Below, in pieces: positions 45,071 through 54,683 of a DNA stretch of 60,475 bases (positions within the stretch are counted from its first letter, which is position 1; every line of letters starts with the position of its first letter). Made by a program: the position numbers and the translations under genes. The stretch comes from Ralstonia pickettii (GTDB taxonomy: Bacteria; Pseudomonadota; Gammaproteobacteria; Burkholderiales; Burkholderiaceae). The notes under the pieces are model-generated. The model made no database searches. It had not been told where the DNA came from and saw only the letters and a list, made by a program, of their open reading frames with translations. The DNA is taken from contig NZ_MCGB01000066.1 of assembly GCF_001699815.1 (NCBI RefSeq), positions 1 to 60,475 of the forward strand. Reading direction: 5' to 3'.

Positions 45071-47401
45071 ATGACGACCATCCACACCCTCGGCTACCCG
45101 CGCATCGGCGCGCAACGCGAGCTGAAGTTCGCGCTCGAATCATTCTGGAAGGGCGCCTCGTCCGAAGACGACCTGCGCGCCACCGGTCGTGCCCTGCGCG
45201 AGCGCCACTGGACTGCCCAGCGCGAGGCCGGCCTCGACTTCGTGACCGTGGGCGATTTCGCCTGGTACGACCAGGTGTTGCAGACTGCCGCCCTGCTCGG
45301 CGCCATTCCCACGCGCTACGGCTTTGACGCCGCGCAGCTGACGCTGGCGCAATCGTTCGTCCTTGCGCGCGGCAATGCCGACCACGCCGCCATGGAAATG
45401 ACGAAGTGGTTCGACACGAATTACCACTACCTCGTGCCTGAACTCACGCCGGACCTCCTCGATCGGCAATGGGGCCCCGGCACCGAATGGCTGTTCGACG
45501 AAGTGCGCGAGGCACAGGCCTCGGGGCACCGCGTGAAGGTGGCGCTCATCGGGCCGGTGACGTTCCTGCATCTGGCCAAGGCGCGCAACGGCTTGACCGA
45601 CAAGCTCGCGCTGCTGCCGCAAGTGCTTCAGGCTTACGCGGCTGTGCTGCAACGCCTGGCCGCGCTGAATGTGGAATGGGTGCAGATCGACGAACCGGCG
45701 CTGGTGCTGGATCTGCCGCAAGCCTGGGTGGACGCATTCGGCCCCGCTTTCCAGGCGCTGGCCGCTGCCAACGGCCCGAAGCTGCTGCTGGCGACGTACT
45801 TCGAAGCCGCGTCCCACCACGCTGCACTGATCAAATCCCTGCCGGTCGATGGCGTGCACCTGGATCTCGTGCGTGCGCCGGAACAGCTTGGCGCCTTCGC
45901 GCCGTGGCCCGCAGACAAGGTGCTCTCCGCTGGCGTGGTCGACGGCCGCAACATCTGGCGCTCCGATCTCGCGCGCGTGCTGGAGCGCGTGGCGCCGCTG
46001 GCCGACGCCTTTGGCGATCGCCTGTGGGTGGCGCCGAGCTGCTCGCTGCTGCATGTGCCGGTTGACCTGTCCGCAGAGACAAAGCTCGACGACGAACTGA
46101 AGGGGTGGCTCGCCTTCGCGCGCCAGAAGCTGGACGAACTGGCGATCCTCAAGCTCGCGCTGGTCGAAGGTCCCGCTGCCGTGCAGCAGGCGCTCGATGA
46201 CAACCGCGCCGCCATCGCCTCGCGTGCCGAATCGCGCCGCGTGCACAACGCGAGCGTCAAGAAGCGCGTGGCCGCGATCCGCGCAGAAGATGCCGAGCGC
46301 GCCGCGCCCTACGTTGCCCGGGCTGAAGCGCAGCAAGCCCGCCTGAACCTGCCGTTGCTGCCGACCACCACCATCGGTTCGTTCCCGCAAACAGCGGAAA
46401 TTCGTCAGGCGCGCGCACAGCACAAGCGCGGCGAACTGCCCGCATTGGATTACCTGCAACGCATGCGCGCCGAGATTACGGACGTCGTGCGCCGTCAGGA
46501 AGCCCTCGGCCTCGACATGCTCGTGCACGGAGAAGCCGAGCGCAACGACATGGTCGAATACTTCGGCGAGTTGCTGTGGGGCTACGCCTTCACCGCCAAC
46601 GGCTGGGTGCAGAGCTACGGCTCGCGCTGCGTAAAGCCGCCCGTGATCTACGGCGACGTGTACCGCCCGGAAGCGATGACGGTCGAGTGGTCCAAGTACG
46701 CACAAAGCCTGACCGCCAAGCCGATGAAGGGCATGCTGACCGGCCCCGTGACGATGTTGCAATGGTCGTTCGTGCGCGACGACCAGCCGCGCGAGCAGAC
46801 CGCGCTGCAGATCGCCCTGGCCCTGCGTGACGAAGTGTGCGATCTGGAAGCCGCCGGCATTGCCGCCATCCAGATCGACGAGCCGGCTTTCCGCGAAGGC
46901 CTGCCGTTGCGCGCATCCGATGTGCCGGGCTACCTGGAGTGGGCGGCGCGTGCGTTCCGCGTGTCGGCCTCCGGCGTGCGTAACGACACGCAGATCCACA
47001 CTCACATGTGCTATTCGGAGTTCAACGACATCCTGCCGGCCATCGCATCGATGGATGCCGACGTGATCACCATCGAGACCTCGCGTTCGAACATGGAACT
47101 GCTGGACGCGTTTGGGGAGTTTGCATACCCGAACGAGATTGGGCCGGGCGTGTACGACATCCATTCGCCGCGAGTGCCACGTGTGGAAGAGATGGAAGCG
47201 TTGCTCGACAAGGCCGCCCAGGTTCTGCCGGTGCAACGCCTGTGGGTCAACCCCGACTGCGGCCTGAAGACGCGCGGCTGGCCGGAAGTGGAAGCGGCAC
47301 TGCAAGGCATGGTGGAAGCCACGCGCCGCTTGCGCGCCAAGCATGCCAATGCGCTGCATGCGGGAAGCAAGGCGACGCAGGACGAAGGTGCGACGGCTTA
47401 A
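45071..47401 (+). CDS. metE: cobalamin-independent methionine synthase
   Basis: A 776-residue enzyme, slightly longer than the usual 750-765, that methylates homocysteine from methyltetrahydropteroyl-glutamate. [22 protein letters not shown] opens the N-terminal barrel; [14 protein letters not shown] opens the C-terminal one. Zinc ligands are visible: His645 and Cys647 in HMCYSEFN and Cys730 in [24 protein letters not shown] binds substrate. The extra C-terminal residues are Ala-rich. Control by MetR from the neighbouring gene is expected. A terminator follows. Confidence 0.95.
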   Translation: MTTIHTLGYPRIGAQRELKFALESFWKGASSEDDLRATGRALRERHWTAQREAGLDFVTVGDFAWYDQVLQTAALLGAIPTRYGFDAAQLTLAQSFVLARGNADHAAMEMTKWFDTNYHYLVPELTPDLLDRQWGPGTEWLFDEVREAQASGHRVKVALIGPVTFLHLAKARNGLTDKLALLPQVLQAYAAVLQRLAALNVEWVQIDEPALVLDLPQAWVDAFGPAFQALAAANGPKLLLATYFEAASHHAALIKSLPVDGVHLDLVRAPEQLGAFAPWPADKVLSAGVVDGRNIWRSDLARVLERVAPLADAFGDRLWVAPSCSLLHVPVDLSAETKLDDELKGWLAFARQKLDELAILKLALVEGPAAVQQALDDNRAAIASRAESRRVHNASVKKRVAAIRAEDAERAAPYVARAEAQQARLNLPLLPTTTIGSFPQTAEIRQARAQHKRGELPALDYLQRMRAEITDVVRRQEALGLDMLVHGEAERNDMVEYFGELLWGYAFTANGWVQSYGSRCVKPPVIYGDVYRPEAMTVEWSKYAQSLTAKPMKGMLTGPVTMLQWSFVRDDQPREQTALQIALALRDEVCDLEAAGIAAIQIDEPAFREGLPLRASDVPGYLEWAARAFRVSASGVRNDTQIHTHMCYSEFNDILPAIASMDADVITIETSRSNMELLDAFGEFAYPNEIGPGVYDIHSPRVPRVEEMEALLDKAAQVLPVQRLWVNPDCGLKTRGWPEVEAALQGMVEATRRLRAKHANALHAGSKATQDEGATA

Positions 47402-47425
47402 AAGTCGATAGCACCAAAGAAAAAC

Positions 47426-47457
47426 GCCAACCGGCTTGCGCTGGTTGGCGTTTTTTC
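47426..47457. terminator. bidirectional terminator between metE and the lipoprotein operon
   Basis: CGCCAACC (47426-47433) pairs with GGTTGGCG (47444-47451), with six T on the right and five A on the left, so it can stop transcription from both sides. Confidence 0.9.
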
Positions 47458-47474
47458 TTGCGGCAGACGGCAGC

Positions 47475-48137
47475 TTAGTCCGTGCCGTACTTCGGCGAGC
47501 GCGGACCATACAGCAACCCGCCCGGTTGCCCGGCCGACAGCAGGCGCGCGCTGGTCGTACCGGCCACCTTGTAGCCCTGGTCGGTCACGTTGGCGATGAT
47601 CTGGTTGACGGCCGCCGACACCAGCATGCCGATCAGGCCGCCGCCCGAGTTGTTTCCGCCTTCGTTGTTGGACGCGCTGGCGCGGCCCGTCCAGAGCGTC
47701 TGCCCGCTCTTCAGGTCGACCAGCTTGGCATCGGCCGACACAACGGTGGAGCTGCTCACCACCATGTACTTGCTGCCGTACTGCGTGACCGTGATGTACA
47801 GCGCCGCATCTGCACCGAAGATGTCATGCAGTTTGGCCACCGGCACGCCGTGGATGTCGCCTGCGGTGTTCAGGCCGTTCTGGCGGAAGGTTTCATCCAC
47901 CAGCGCGACAGGCAGTACGTAATAACCCGCCTCTGCCAGCGGCACCGTCACTTGCGACAGCATGCCGTAGGTGGCGCCCACGTCGGGCGATTCATTCAGC
48001 GGCGGCAGCACCACGATCGAACGCGGCTTGCTGGCCTTGAAGGCTGCATAGTCGACGTTCTTGGTCGGCACAGCACAACCCGCCATCTGGGTCACCACGC
48101 CGGCCGCGGCAAACAGTTTCAGAAAGCGCTTGGCCAT
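47475..48137 (-). CDS. DUF799 (GNA1162-type) lipoprotein
   Basis: A 220-residue lipoprotein: signal with lipobox QMAGC (Cys about 21), then KPRSIVVLPPLNESPDVGATYGML (in parts) and a TolB-N-like fold with ALYITVTQYGSKY and LVDLKSGQTLWTGRAS. This is the DUF799/GNA1162 family. It is the third gene of a conserved trio with the DUF4810 and CsgG-like genes; its start overlaps the preceding stop by one base. Probably outer-membrane anchored; role unknown. Confidence 0.85.
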   Translation of the reverse strand: MAKRFLKLFAAAGVVTQMAGCAVPTKNVDYAAFKASKPRSIVVLPPLNESPDVGATYGMLSQVTVPLAEAGYYVLPVALVDETFRQNGLNTAGDIHGVPVAKLHDIFGADAALYITVTQYGSKYMVVSSSTVVSADAKLVDLKSGQTLWTGRASASNNEGGNNSGGGLIGMLVSAAVNQIIANVTDQGYKVAGTTSARLLSAGQPGGLLYGPRSPKYGTD

Positions 48138-48502
48138 CAGTTGGTCCCCTTCTTCACGTTCTTCATCAAGAAATCGATGTACGTTGCCGACTCCGGAAAC
48201 AGTGCCTTCTCGGTATTGAACTCCTGGACCATCTGGTCGTCCTTGCCGAGGCCCGAATACAGCATGCCCAGTTGGGCGTGATAGCCCGGCGGCACGGCGC
48301 CATTCGTCGCCTTGATCTTCTCCAGGCCGCGCTCCAGCTCAGCCACCTGGGCTTCCTTCGCTTCACCCTTGAAGTACTGATACACCTGCGGTTGGTAGCC
48401 TTCCCATTGGTACAGCGGCTTCGGACCAGCGCAACCGGCCAGCATTGCACTCCCGACGGCCACACCGGCCGCCACGCGCCACATCGCAAACACCTTGCTC
48501 AT
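48137..48502 (-). CDS. DUF4810 lipoprotein
   Basis: A 121-residue lipoprotein with lipobox MLAGC (Cys about 24), then LYQWEGYQPQVYQYFKGE and a tetratricopeptide-like helical part (GYHAQLGMLYSGLGKDDQMVQEFNTEKALFPES, in parts). It matches DUF4810. Second gene of the trio, overlapping the DUF799 start. Confidence 0.85.
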   Translation of the reverse strand: MSKVFAMWRVAAGVAVGSAMLAGCAGPKPLYQWEGYQPQVYQYFKGEAKEAQVAELERGLEKIKATNGAVPPGYHAQLGMLYSGLGKDDQMVQEFNTEKALFPESATYIDFLMKNVKKGTN

Positions 48503-48551
48503 GACTGTTGTTACCCCTTATTTCGTGTTTTTGTTTTGACTGCGTCTGCGC

Positions 48552-49235
48552 TTATTGCGCGCCCGGCTTCCAGGCACCGCTTTCGATGCCGTTGACCAGG
48601 TTGTTCACCGCTTCGCGCATGGCCAGGTCCAGCACCTTGCCGTTGAGCGTCGAGTCGTAGCTGGCTGTTCCGCCAAAGCCGATCACTTCACGGTTCGACA
48701 GCTTGTACTCACCCGCGCCGCCCACCGAATACACGACTTCCGACGTCGAGATGTTCACCACGTTCAGCGCGACCTTGGCGTAGGCCACCTGCTCCTTGCC
48801 GCGGCCGAGGATGCCGAACAGTTGCTGATCGCCGGTTTCCTTGCGGCCGAACTCGGTCACGTCGCCGGTGATGACGTAGTCAGCGCCCTTGAGTTTCTGT
48901 GCGGTGTTCTTGATGGCGGCTTCCTGCTTGATCTCGGCCATGTTGTCGCGGTCGAGCACCGAGAAACGGTTCGTCTGCTGCAGATGCGTGATCAGGATGG
49001 TCTTGGCCTGGCCGCCCAAGCGGTCCACGCCATCCGAGAACACGCCGCGCATGTACGCCGAGCGGTTATCGAATTTGCCCACCGCAATCGGGGCCCGCAC
49101 GCCGGCGTATGGACGGCTTGCGCTTTCCACCTTGGCAACCGGCAGCGCCTGCGACGATTCGGTCGCGCAGCCGCCGAGCATGCCGAGTGCCACCGCGGCG
49201 GCGCCGGCAATCATCAATTTCGAGGTTTGCTTCAT
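48552..49235 (-). CDS. CsgG/HfaB-like lipoprotein
   Basis: A 227-residue lipoprotein with lipobox MLGGC (Cys about 23). The core PIAVGKFDNRSAYMRGVFSDG (in parts), ILITHLQQTNRFSVLDRDNM, LKGADYVITGDVTEFG and VAYAKVALNVVNISTSEVVYS is the CsgG-type nucleation/secretion fold, also seen in LpoB-like activators. It is shorter than CsgG itself (about 277). First gene of the trio. Confidence 0.85.
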   Translation of the reverse strand: MKQTSKLMIAGAAAVALGMLGGCATESSQALPVAKVESASRPYAGVRAPIAVGKFDNRSAYMRGVFSDGVDRLGGQAKTILITHLQQTNRFSVLDRDNMAEIKQEAAIKNTAQKLKGADYVITGDVTEFGRKETGDQQLFGILGRGKEQVAYAKVALNVVNISTSEVVYSVGGAGEYKLSNREVIGFGGTASYDSTLNGKVLDLAMREAVNNLVNGIESGAWKPGAQ

Positions 49236-49620
49236 TCGACTTCTCCCTTAAAAATACTTAAATCTGATTTTCTAAAATGTTATTTCGAGCACTCACGCAA
49301 AGCGCCCGGGCACTATCGGCACGGGATGACCCGCGCTTGATTGAAAACAGAGGAAATTTTGGATCGGCCCGCAACGCTCCGCGCGAGAGGCAAAACCGTC
49401 GCGGATGCACGCGCCGACAGCGTTGGCAACGCTGTATGTCGCGACGAAACTCCCACACCACCCTTACATTATCTGGACGTCATTGCGTCCATTATTTTCA
49501 GGAAAGCGAGAATTTTAACGGCTGATGCCATTGATGAAAGCAGCAATCGGTCAACTCAAAGCCCCCTCGGATTTCGGGTTGACTTTTTAGAGGCAAAAAC
49601 CCGCTCGGCGCGCAATTCGG
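49236..49620. other. 385-base intergenic region with an inverted repeat
   Basis: AT-rich next to the CsgG-like gene, so the trio promoter is likely there, though I cannot place it. ACAGCGTT-GGC-AACGCTGT (49417-49435) is a perfect 8-base inverted repeat. Near 49549-49580, GTCAAC and GTTGAC arms precede TTTTTAG, a weak terminator-like element. No gene seen. Confidence 0.4.
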
Positions 49621-50391
49621 TTATTCGCCATGCCGCCCGGCGCCGCCCACGAATCGCGCGGCGCCTTCCACCCCCTCGGCAAACACGATCGGCGTACCTC
49701 GAGCGCCCTCCTGCTGCAGCGCTGCCGCCAATGGCAAATCCCACTGTGCATACGCCGATGCCCGATCGGCCAGCATGCATTGCTGCGGAAAAGCGGCGAT
49801 GTCTCGGGCAAGCTTCTGTGCCGCGGCCAGCGCTTCGCCGGTGCCGACCACGCGATTGGCAAGCCCCATGTCGAGCGCCTCGTCAGCTGGCACGGCACGG
49901 CCGGTCAGGATCATGTCCAGTGCGCGACCCATGCCGATGATGCGCGGCAAGCGCACCGTACCGCCGTCGATAAGCGGCACGCCCCAGCGGCGGCAGAACA
50001 CGCCGAACACGGCATCGCGCTCCATCACGCGCAGGTCGGCCAACAGCGCAAGTTCCAGCCCGCCCGCCACGGCATAGCCGCTGACCGCAGCGATGAGCGG
50101 CTTGGAGAGCGCCATGCGGGATGGGCCCATCGGGCCAGGCATACCGCCATCGGGATCGAGATGATTGCGTCTGGAAGGATCGCCCACGGCCGTCAGATCG
50201 GCGCCGGCACAGAAGTGGCCGCCGGTGCCGCCCAGCACGGCAACGCGTAGCGCGCTATCGGCTTCGAAACGCTCGAACGCGTTGAGCAGCGCCGCGGCGG
50301 TCGGCCCGTCCACCGCATTGCGGCACTCGGGCCGATTGAGCAGGATGGTGCAGACCGGGCCATCGGACTGGAACAGCACGGCATCGGGCAT
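49621..50391 (-). CDS. crotonase-family protein (enoyl-CoA hydratase/isomerase)
   Basis: A 256-residue crotonase. Oxyanion-hole motifs GGHFCAGADLTAVGD (about 55-69) and SGYAVAGGLELALLADLRVM (in parts) are good. The first acid (Glu in GGLELAL region) is present, but the position of the second catalytic Glu falls in FGVFCRRWGVPLIDGGTV, without the usual PE. So it may be an isomerase or a thioesterase-like member rather than a true hydratase. Not in an operon. Confidence 0.85.
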   Translation of the reverse strand: MPDAVLFQSDGPVCTILLNRPECRNAVDGPTAAALLNAFERFEADSALRVAVLGGTGGHFCAGADLTAVGDPSRRNHLDPDGGMPGPMGPSRMALSKPLIAAVSGYAVAGGLELALLADLRVMERDAVFGVFCRRWGVPLIDGGTVRLPRIIGMGRALDMILTGRAVPADEALDMGLANRVVGTGEALAAAQKLARDIAAFPQQCMLADRASAYAQWDLPLAAALQQEGARGTPIVFAEGVEGAARFVGGAGRHGE

Positions 50392-50439
50392 GGGCGGTCT
50401 CCACAGCGCGGTACGTTGACGGTCCGCCCGATGCTACAC

Positions 50440-53400
50440 CTAGCGCAGGCCGTGCTCCGACGCGGCTTCTGCCCGATGCCCGTGATGGCGCGCACCGCGG
50501 AACTTGCGTAGCGCCCACTCCTTGAAGTCGTCGACCTTCTCGAACACCACCGGCACCACGAGCAGGCTCAGCAGCGTGGAAGTCAGCAGACCGCCGATCA
50601 CCGCCACCGCCATCGGCGCGCGGAAACCTGCATCGCCCTCCAGGCCGAGCGCCATCGGCACCATGCCGGCAGTCATGGCTACCGTGGTCATGACGATGGG
50701 GCGGGCGCGCTTGTGGCAGGCATCGATGATGGCCTCGGTGCGCGACATGCCGAGATCGCGTCGCGCAACGATGGCGTATTCGACCAGCAGGATCGAGTTC
50801 TTGGTGACGATGCCCATCAGCATCAGCAAGCCAATCAACGCCGGCAGCGACAAGCTGAAGCCGAACAGCGCCAAGAGCCCGAACGCGCCACCCACCGACA
50901 GCGGCAGCGCCGCCAGAATCGTCACCGGCTGCGTGAAGTCGTGGAACAGCAGCACGAGCACTGCGTACACGCACAGCACGCCAGCAAACATGGCGAGGAA
51001 GAAGCTACTGAACAGCTCCTGCATGCCCTCCACATCGCCCGAGGCAATGCGGCGAACACCTTGCGGCAGGTTCTTGATGGACGGCAGCGCCTCCACGGCC
51101 ATGTTGGTATCGCCCAGCGCGCGCCCCTCCAGCCCGACGCTGATGGTGACGTTGCGGCTGCGGTCATACCGGTCGATCTGCGCGGGGCCGCTGCCGATGG
51201 AAATATCGGCGATGTTTTCCAGCGGCACCGCCCCGTTGCGGCCCGGCACGCGCAACTGCCGGATCGTGTCGATCTGGTTACGTGCCTTTGGATCGAGTTC
51301 AACGCGGATGTACACCTGCCGCTCGGGCAGGTTCAGCTTGGGTAGGTTGACGTCGTAGTCGCCGGCGGTGGCCACGCGCACGGCCTGGCCGATGGCGGCA
51401 GCGGTTACGCCTTGCTGCGCCGCGCGCGCAAAGTCCGGGCGGATGACGATTTCGGGCCGCAGCAGACTCGCTGACGACGTGACCGCACCTAGCCCCGGCA
51501 CGGTACGCAGGTCCCGCATCACATCGCGCGCGGCCTGCTGAAGCGTGGCGGGGTCGTCGCCGGCAAGCACCACCTGGAGTTGCTCGCCGGAGCCCACCGC
51601 GCCAAACGAGATCCGCACGCCCGGCACGCCTTCCAGCATTTCGCGCAACTGCCGTTGAACGCCCTGCTGCTTGATGTGACGGTCATGCCGGTCGGTGAGC
51701 GAGATCGTGAGCGTGCCGGTGCGCACCTCTCCCCCGCTGGAGCCCGGCACACCGGCCATCACGCCCGAGCCGATGGCCGTATAGACGTGACGGACTTCCT
51801 TGTGCTGCATCACGATCTTGCGCACGCGCTCGGTGTTGTCACGCGTTTGCGCGATCGTGCTGCCGGGCGGGCTTTCCACCGTCATCTGCAACTGCGCCCA
51901 GTCTTCGGGTGGCAGGAACGTTGCAGGAATCAGCCCGATGATGCCAACCGACACGACGAAGAACGCTGCGGCCATGCCGCCTGTCTTCCACGGATGCTCG
52001 AGACACCAGCGTGCCGCCTGCAGATAGCGCGTCATGACCCAGCCGTCACGGTTGGGCTCGTCCTGCGGCTTCAGCATATATGCCGCCATCATTGGCGTGA
52101 GCAGCCGCGCCACCAGCAGCGAGGCCAGCACCGCCAGCGAGGCTGTCCATCCGAACTGTTTGAAGAACTTGCCCGAGATACCGCCCATGAACGCCGTCGG
52201 CAGAAACACCGCCACCAGCGTGAGCGATGTCGCCACCACGGCCAGACCAATTTCCTGCGCCGCTTCCATCGCCGCCTCCAGCGGCTTCTTGCCGTTGCGC
52301 AGGTGGCGCACGATGTTCTCGACCTCCACGATCGCGTCGTCGACCAGAATCCCGACCACCAGCGTGAGCGCCAGCAGTGTGATCCCGTTGAGCGTGAAGT
52401 CGAGCAACTGCATGGCCGCGAACGTCGGGATGATCGACAGCGGCAATGCCACGGCGGACACGAACGTGGCACGCCAATCGCGCAGGAACAGCCACACCAC
52501 GATCACGGCGAGGATGGCGCCTTCGTACAGCGCGTGCATCGACGCGGTGTACGCGTCCGACACCGGCTTGACCATGTTGTAGACCTCGGTCACATGCACG
52601 TTGGGCCGCTCGGCCTGCAGCGCGGCCAGCGCTTCGCGTACGCCCTTGGCCACCGAGATTTCGCTTGCGCCGCGCGAGCGGAACACCTGGAAGCTCACGA
52701 CAGCCTTGCCGTCGAACAGCGCCATCTGGCGTGGCTCAGCCGCGGTATCGCGCACGTCGGCCACATCCGACAGGCGAATGCGCCGGCCATCGGACAACGG
52801 GATGTCCATCTGCGCCAGTTCGCGCGCGCTCTTCACCGTGCCGAGCGTGCGCACGGCCTGCTCCTGCCCGCCGATATTGCCGCGCCCACCCGGCGCTTCC
52901 TGCTGCATGCCGCGCACTTGCGCGCTGATGTCCGCCGCCGACACGTTCAACGCCTGCAGGCGCACGGGGTCAAGCTGCACGCGCACTTCGCGGTCCACAC
53001 CGCCCTGGCGCGTCACCTTGGCCACGCCATGCACCGACAGCAGCCGCTTGTTGACCGTGTTATCGACGAACCAGGAGAGATCCTCCGCATCCATGTCGGA
53101 CGCTTCCACGGCGTACGTCAGCACGGGCATGCTCGCGAACGTCACACGCGAGATGACGGGTTCCTGCACGTCGGACGGCAGCTGCGCGCGGATGCGGCTG
53201 ACGGCATCGCGCACGTCGTTCACGGCTTCCTGCACATCCTTCTCGAGCTGGAACTCGACCATCGTCGTCGAGCTGCCGTCGTTGATGGTGGACGTGATGT
53301 GCTTGATCGCGCCGATGCTCGCTATGCTGTCTTCGATCTTGCGCGTGACTTCGGTTTCCATCTGCGTGGGCGTGGCGCCCGGCAGGCTGGCCGTCACGGA

Positions 53401-53535
53401 AACCGCCGGAAAGTCGATGTCCGGAAAATTCTGGATCGACAGCATCTTGAACGACACCAACCCCGCCACCGTGATCAGGATGAACAGCAGGATCGACGGA
53501 ATCGGCTTGCGGATCGCCCAGGAGGAGAAGTTCAT
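50440..53535 (-). CDS. RND efflux pump permease (HAE1 type)
   Basis: A 1031-residue inner-membrane pump with 12 membrane segments and two large periplasmic loops. The N-terminus AIRKPIPSILLFILITVAGL, TLVVGILVDDAIVEVENIVRH in helix 4 (proton-relay Asp pair), and AIIDACHKRARPIVMTTVAMTAGMVPMAL are hallmarks. It is the last gene of the three-gene efflux operon and overlaps the adaptor stop/start by 4 bases. Drug or solvent export is likely; substrate unknown. Confidence 0.95.
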   Translation of the reverse strand: MNFSSWAIRKPIPSILLFILITVAGLVSFKMLSIQNFPDIDFPAVSVTASLPGATPTQMETEVTRKIEDSIASIGAIKHITSTINDGSSTTMVEFQLEKDVQEAVNDVRDAVSRIRAQLPSDVQEPVISRVTFASMPVLTYAVEASDMDAEDLSWFVDNTVNKRLLSVHGVAKVTRQGGVDREVRVQLDPVRLQALNVSAADISAQVRGMQQEAPGGRGNIGGQEQAVRTLGTVKSARELAQMDIPLSDGRRIRLSDVADVRDTAAEPRQMALFDGKAVVSFQVFRSRGASEISVAKGVREALAALQAERPNVHVTEVYNMVKPVSDAYTASMHALYEGAILAVIVVWLFLRDWRATFVSAVALPLSIIPTFAAMQLLDFTLNGITLLALTLVVGILVDDAIVEVENIVRHLRNGKKPLEAAMEAAQEIGLAVVATSLTLVAVFLPTAFMGGISGKFFKQFGWTASLAVLASLLVARLLTPMMAAYMLKPQDEPNRDGWVMTRYLQAARWCLEHPWKTGGMAAAFFVVSVGIIGLIPATFLPPEDWAQLQMTVESPPGSTIAQTRDNTERVRKIVMQHKEVRHVYTAIGSGVMAGVPGSSGGEVRTGTLTISLTDRHDRHIKQQGVQRQLREMLEGVPGVRISFGAVGSGEQLQVVLAGDDPATLQQAARDVMRDLRTVPGLGAVTSSASLLRPEIVIRPDFARAAQQGVTAAAIGQAVRVATAGDYDVNLPKLNLPERQVYIRVELDPKARNQIDTIRQLRVPGRNGAVPLENIADISIGSGPAQIDRYDRSRNVTISVGLEGRALGDTNMAVEALPSIKNLPQGVRRIASGDVEGMQELFSSFFLAMFAGVLCVYAVLVLLFHDFTQPVTILAALPLSVGGAFGLLALFGFSLSLPALIGLLMLMGIVTKNSILLVEYAIVARRDLGMSRTEAIIDACHKRARPIVMTTVAMTAGMVPMALGLEGDAGFRAPMAVAVIGGLLTSTLLSLLVVPVVFEKVDDFKEWALRKFRGARHHGHRAEAASEHGLR

Positions 53536-54683
53536 GGCTTGGCTCCGGCTGCGGGCGCCGACGCAGCGGGCATGGAGGCTGCACCGAGGGCCGCCACACG
53601 CACCACATCGCCATCGGTCAGGAAGGCGGCGCCTGCAGCCACAATGCCGTCCTTCGCGCCAATGCCCTGCACGATTTCGACTTGCCCATCCCGGCGGCGG
53701 CCAACCGTCACTTTGGTCTGCCGCACGCGGCCCTGCTCGCCAATCACCATCACGTAGTCGTAACCATCGCGCGAGAACACGGCGGTCTCCGGCAACGTCG
53801 CGGCCGGCGCATCGCCCAGCAGCACATCGCCCGAGAGATACATGCCTGCCTTCACGCCGGACGTTGCAGCTTCCGGCGGCAGATCAACGTAGACGAGACC
53901 ATTGCGCGTGTTGGCGTCGACCGTGGGAGCGACCTGGCGCACACGGCCGTTCACCACGCCGCCATCCATGCGGCGCAGGCGTGCGGCCTGACCGAGCTGA
54001 ATGCGGGGCAGGACGTCGCCGTGCATTTCGGCGCGCCATTCCAGGCGGTTCTTCCGGATGAGTTTGAAGAGTTCGGTGCCTGAGGACACCACGGCGCCCA
54101 CGGTGGCCGTGCGGGCGCTGATGACGCCGTCGTCGGGTGCGACCACACGCGTGTAGCGCAAGCGCAATTGCTGGCTCTCGAACTGCGCGCGTGCTGCGGC
54201 CAGCTTGGCAGCCGCTGTCTTGGCCTGCGTGTCGTACTGGATCAGATCCTGTTGGCTGATCGCACCGCTCTTGTCGAGTTCGTGCGCGCGGTGCGCCTCG
54301 CCGGCGGCTTGCGCGGCCGATGCCTCGGCTTCGGCCTGGCTGGCGCGTTGCGCAGCCACATCGGCGCGCACGGTTTCATCCGACAGACGGGCAAGCAGTT
54401 GGCCTTGCTTGACCACATCGCCCACGTTGACGAGCACTTCCGCCAGCTTCAGCCCGCTCACCTCGGCGCCGATGCTGGCTTCCTGCCACGGCTGCACGGC
54501 ACCGCTGGCCGTGGCGATGCGCGGCCACACATGCTGCGCCAGGTGCGCGACGTTGACGGCCAGCGCCGGCTTGGCTGGCAGCTGCTCCTTTTTCTTGTTC
54601 TCGGGCGCAGATTTGCCGCACGCCGCCAGCGCGCCGGCAAGCAACACCGCCAGCACGGCCATCCAAACGCGTTGTCCTGTCAT
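53532..54683 (-). CDS. RND efflux periplasmic adaptor (membrane fusion protein)
   Basis: A 383-residue lipoprotein adaptor. Lipobox LAACG (Cys about 22), then GAVQPWQEASIGAEVSGLKLAEVLVNVGDVVKQGQLLARL (barrel-sandwich, in parts), an Ala-rich coiled-coil hairpin at about 105-165 and the beta-barrel with IQLGQAARLRRMDG. Overlaps its neighbours by 4 bases on each side (ATGA), showing translational coupling. Confidence 0.95.
   Translation of the reverse strand: MTGQRVWMAVLAVLLAGALAACGKSAPENKKKEQLPAKPALAVNVAHLAQHVWPRIATASGAVQPWQEASIGAEVSGLKLAEVLVNVGDVVKQGQLLARLSDETVRADVAAQRASQAEAEASAAQAAGEAHRAHELDKSGAISQQDLIQYDTQAKTAAAKLAAARAQFESQQLRLRYTRVVAPDDGVISARTATVGAVVSSGTELFKLIRKNRLEWRAEMHGDVLPRIQLGQAARLRRMDGGVVNGRVRQVAPTVDANTRNGLVYVDLPPEAATSGVKAGMYLSGDVLLGDAPAATLPETAVFSRDGYDYVMVIGEQGRVRQTKVTVGRRRDGQVEIVQGIGAKDGIVAAGAAFLTDGDVVRVAALGAASMPAASAPAAGAKP

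Noticed and set aside
45140-47509. 789-codon open frame antisense to metE
   Set aside because: High GC content keeps antisense frames open; the protein text resembles nothing and metE is certain.
51580-53757. 725-codon open frame antisense to the RND permease
   Set aside because: Shadow of a GC-rich gene; rich in His/Arg with no domain pattern.
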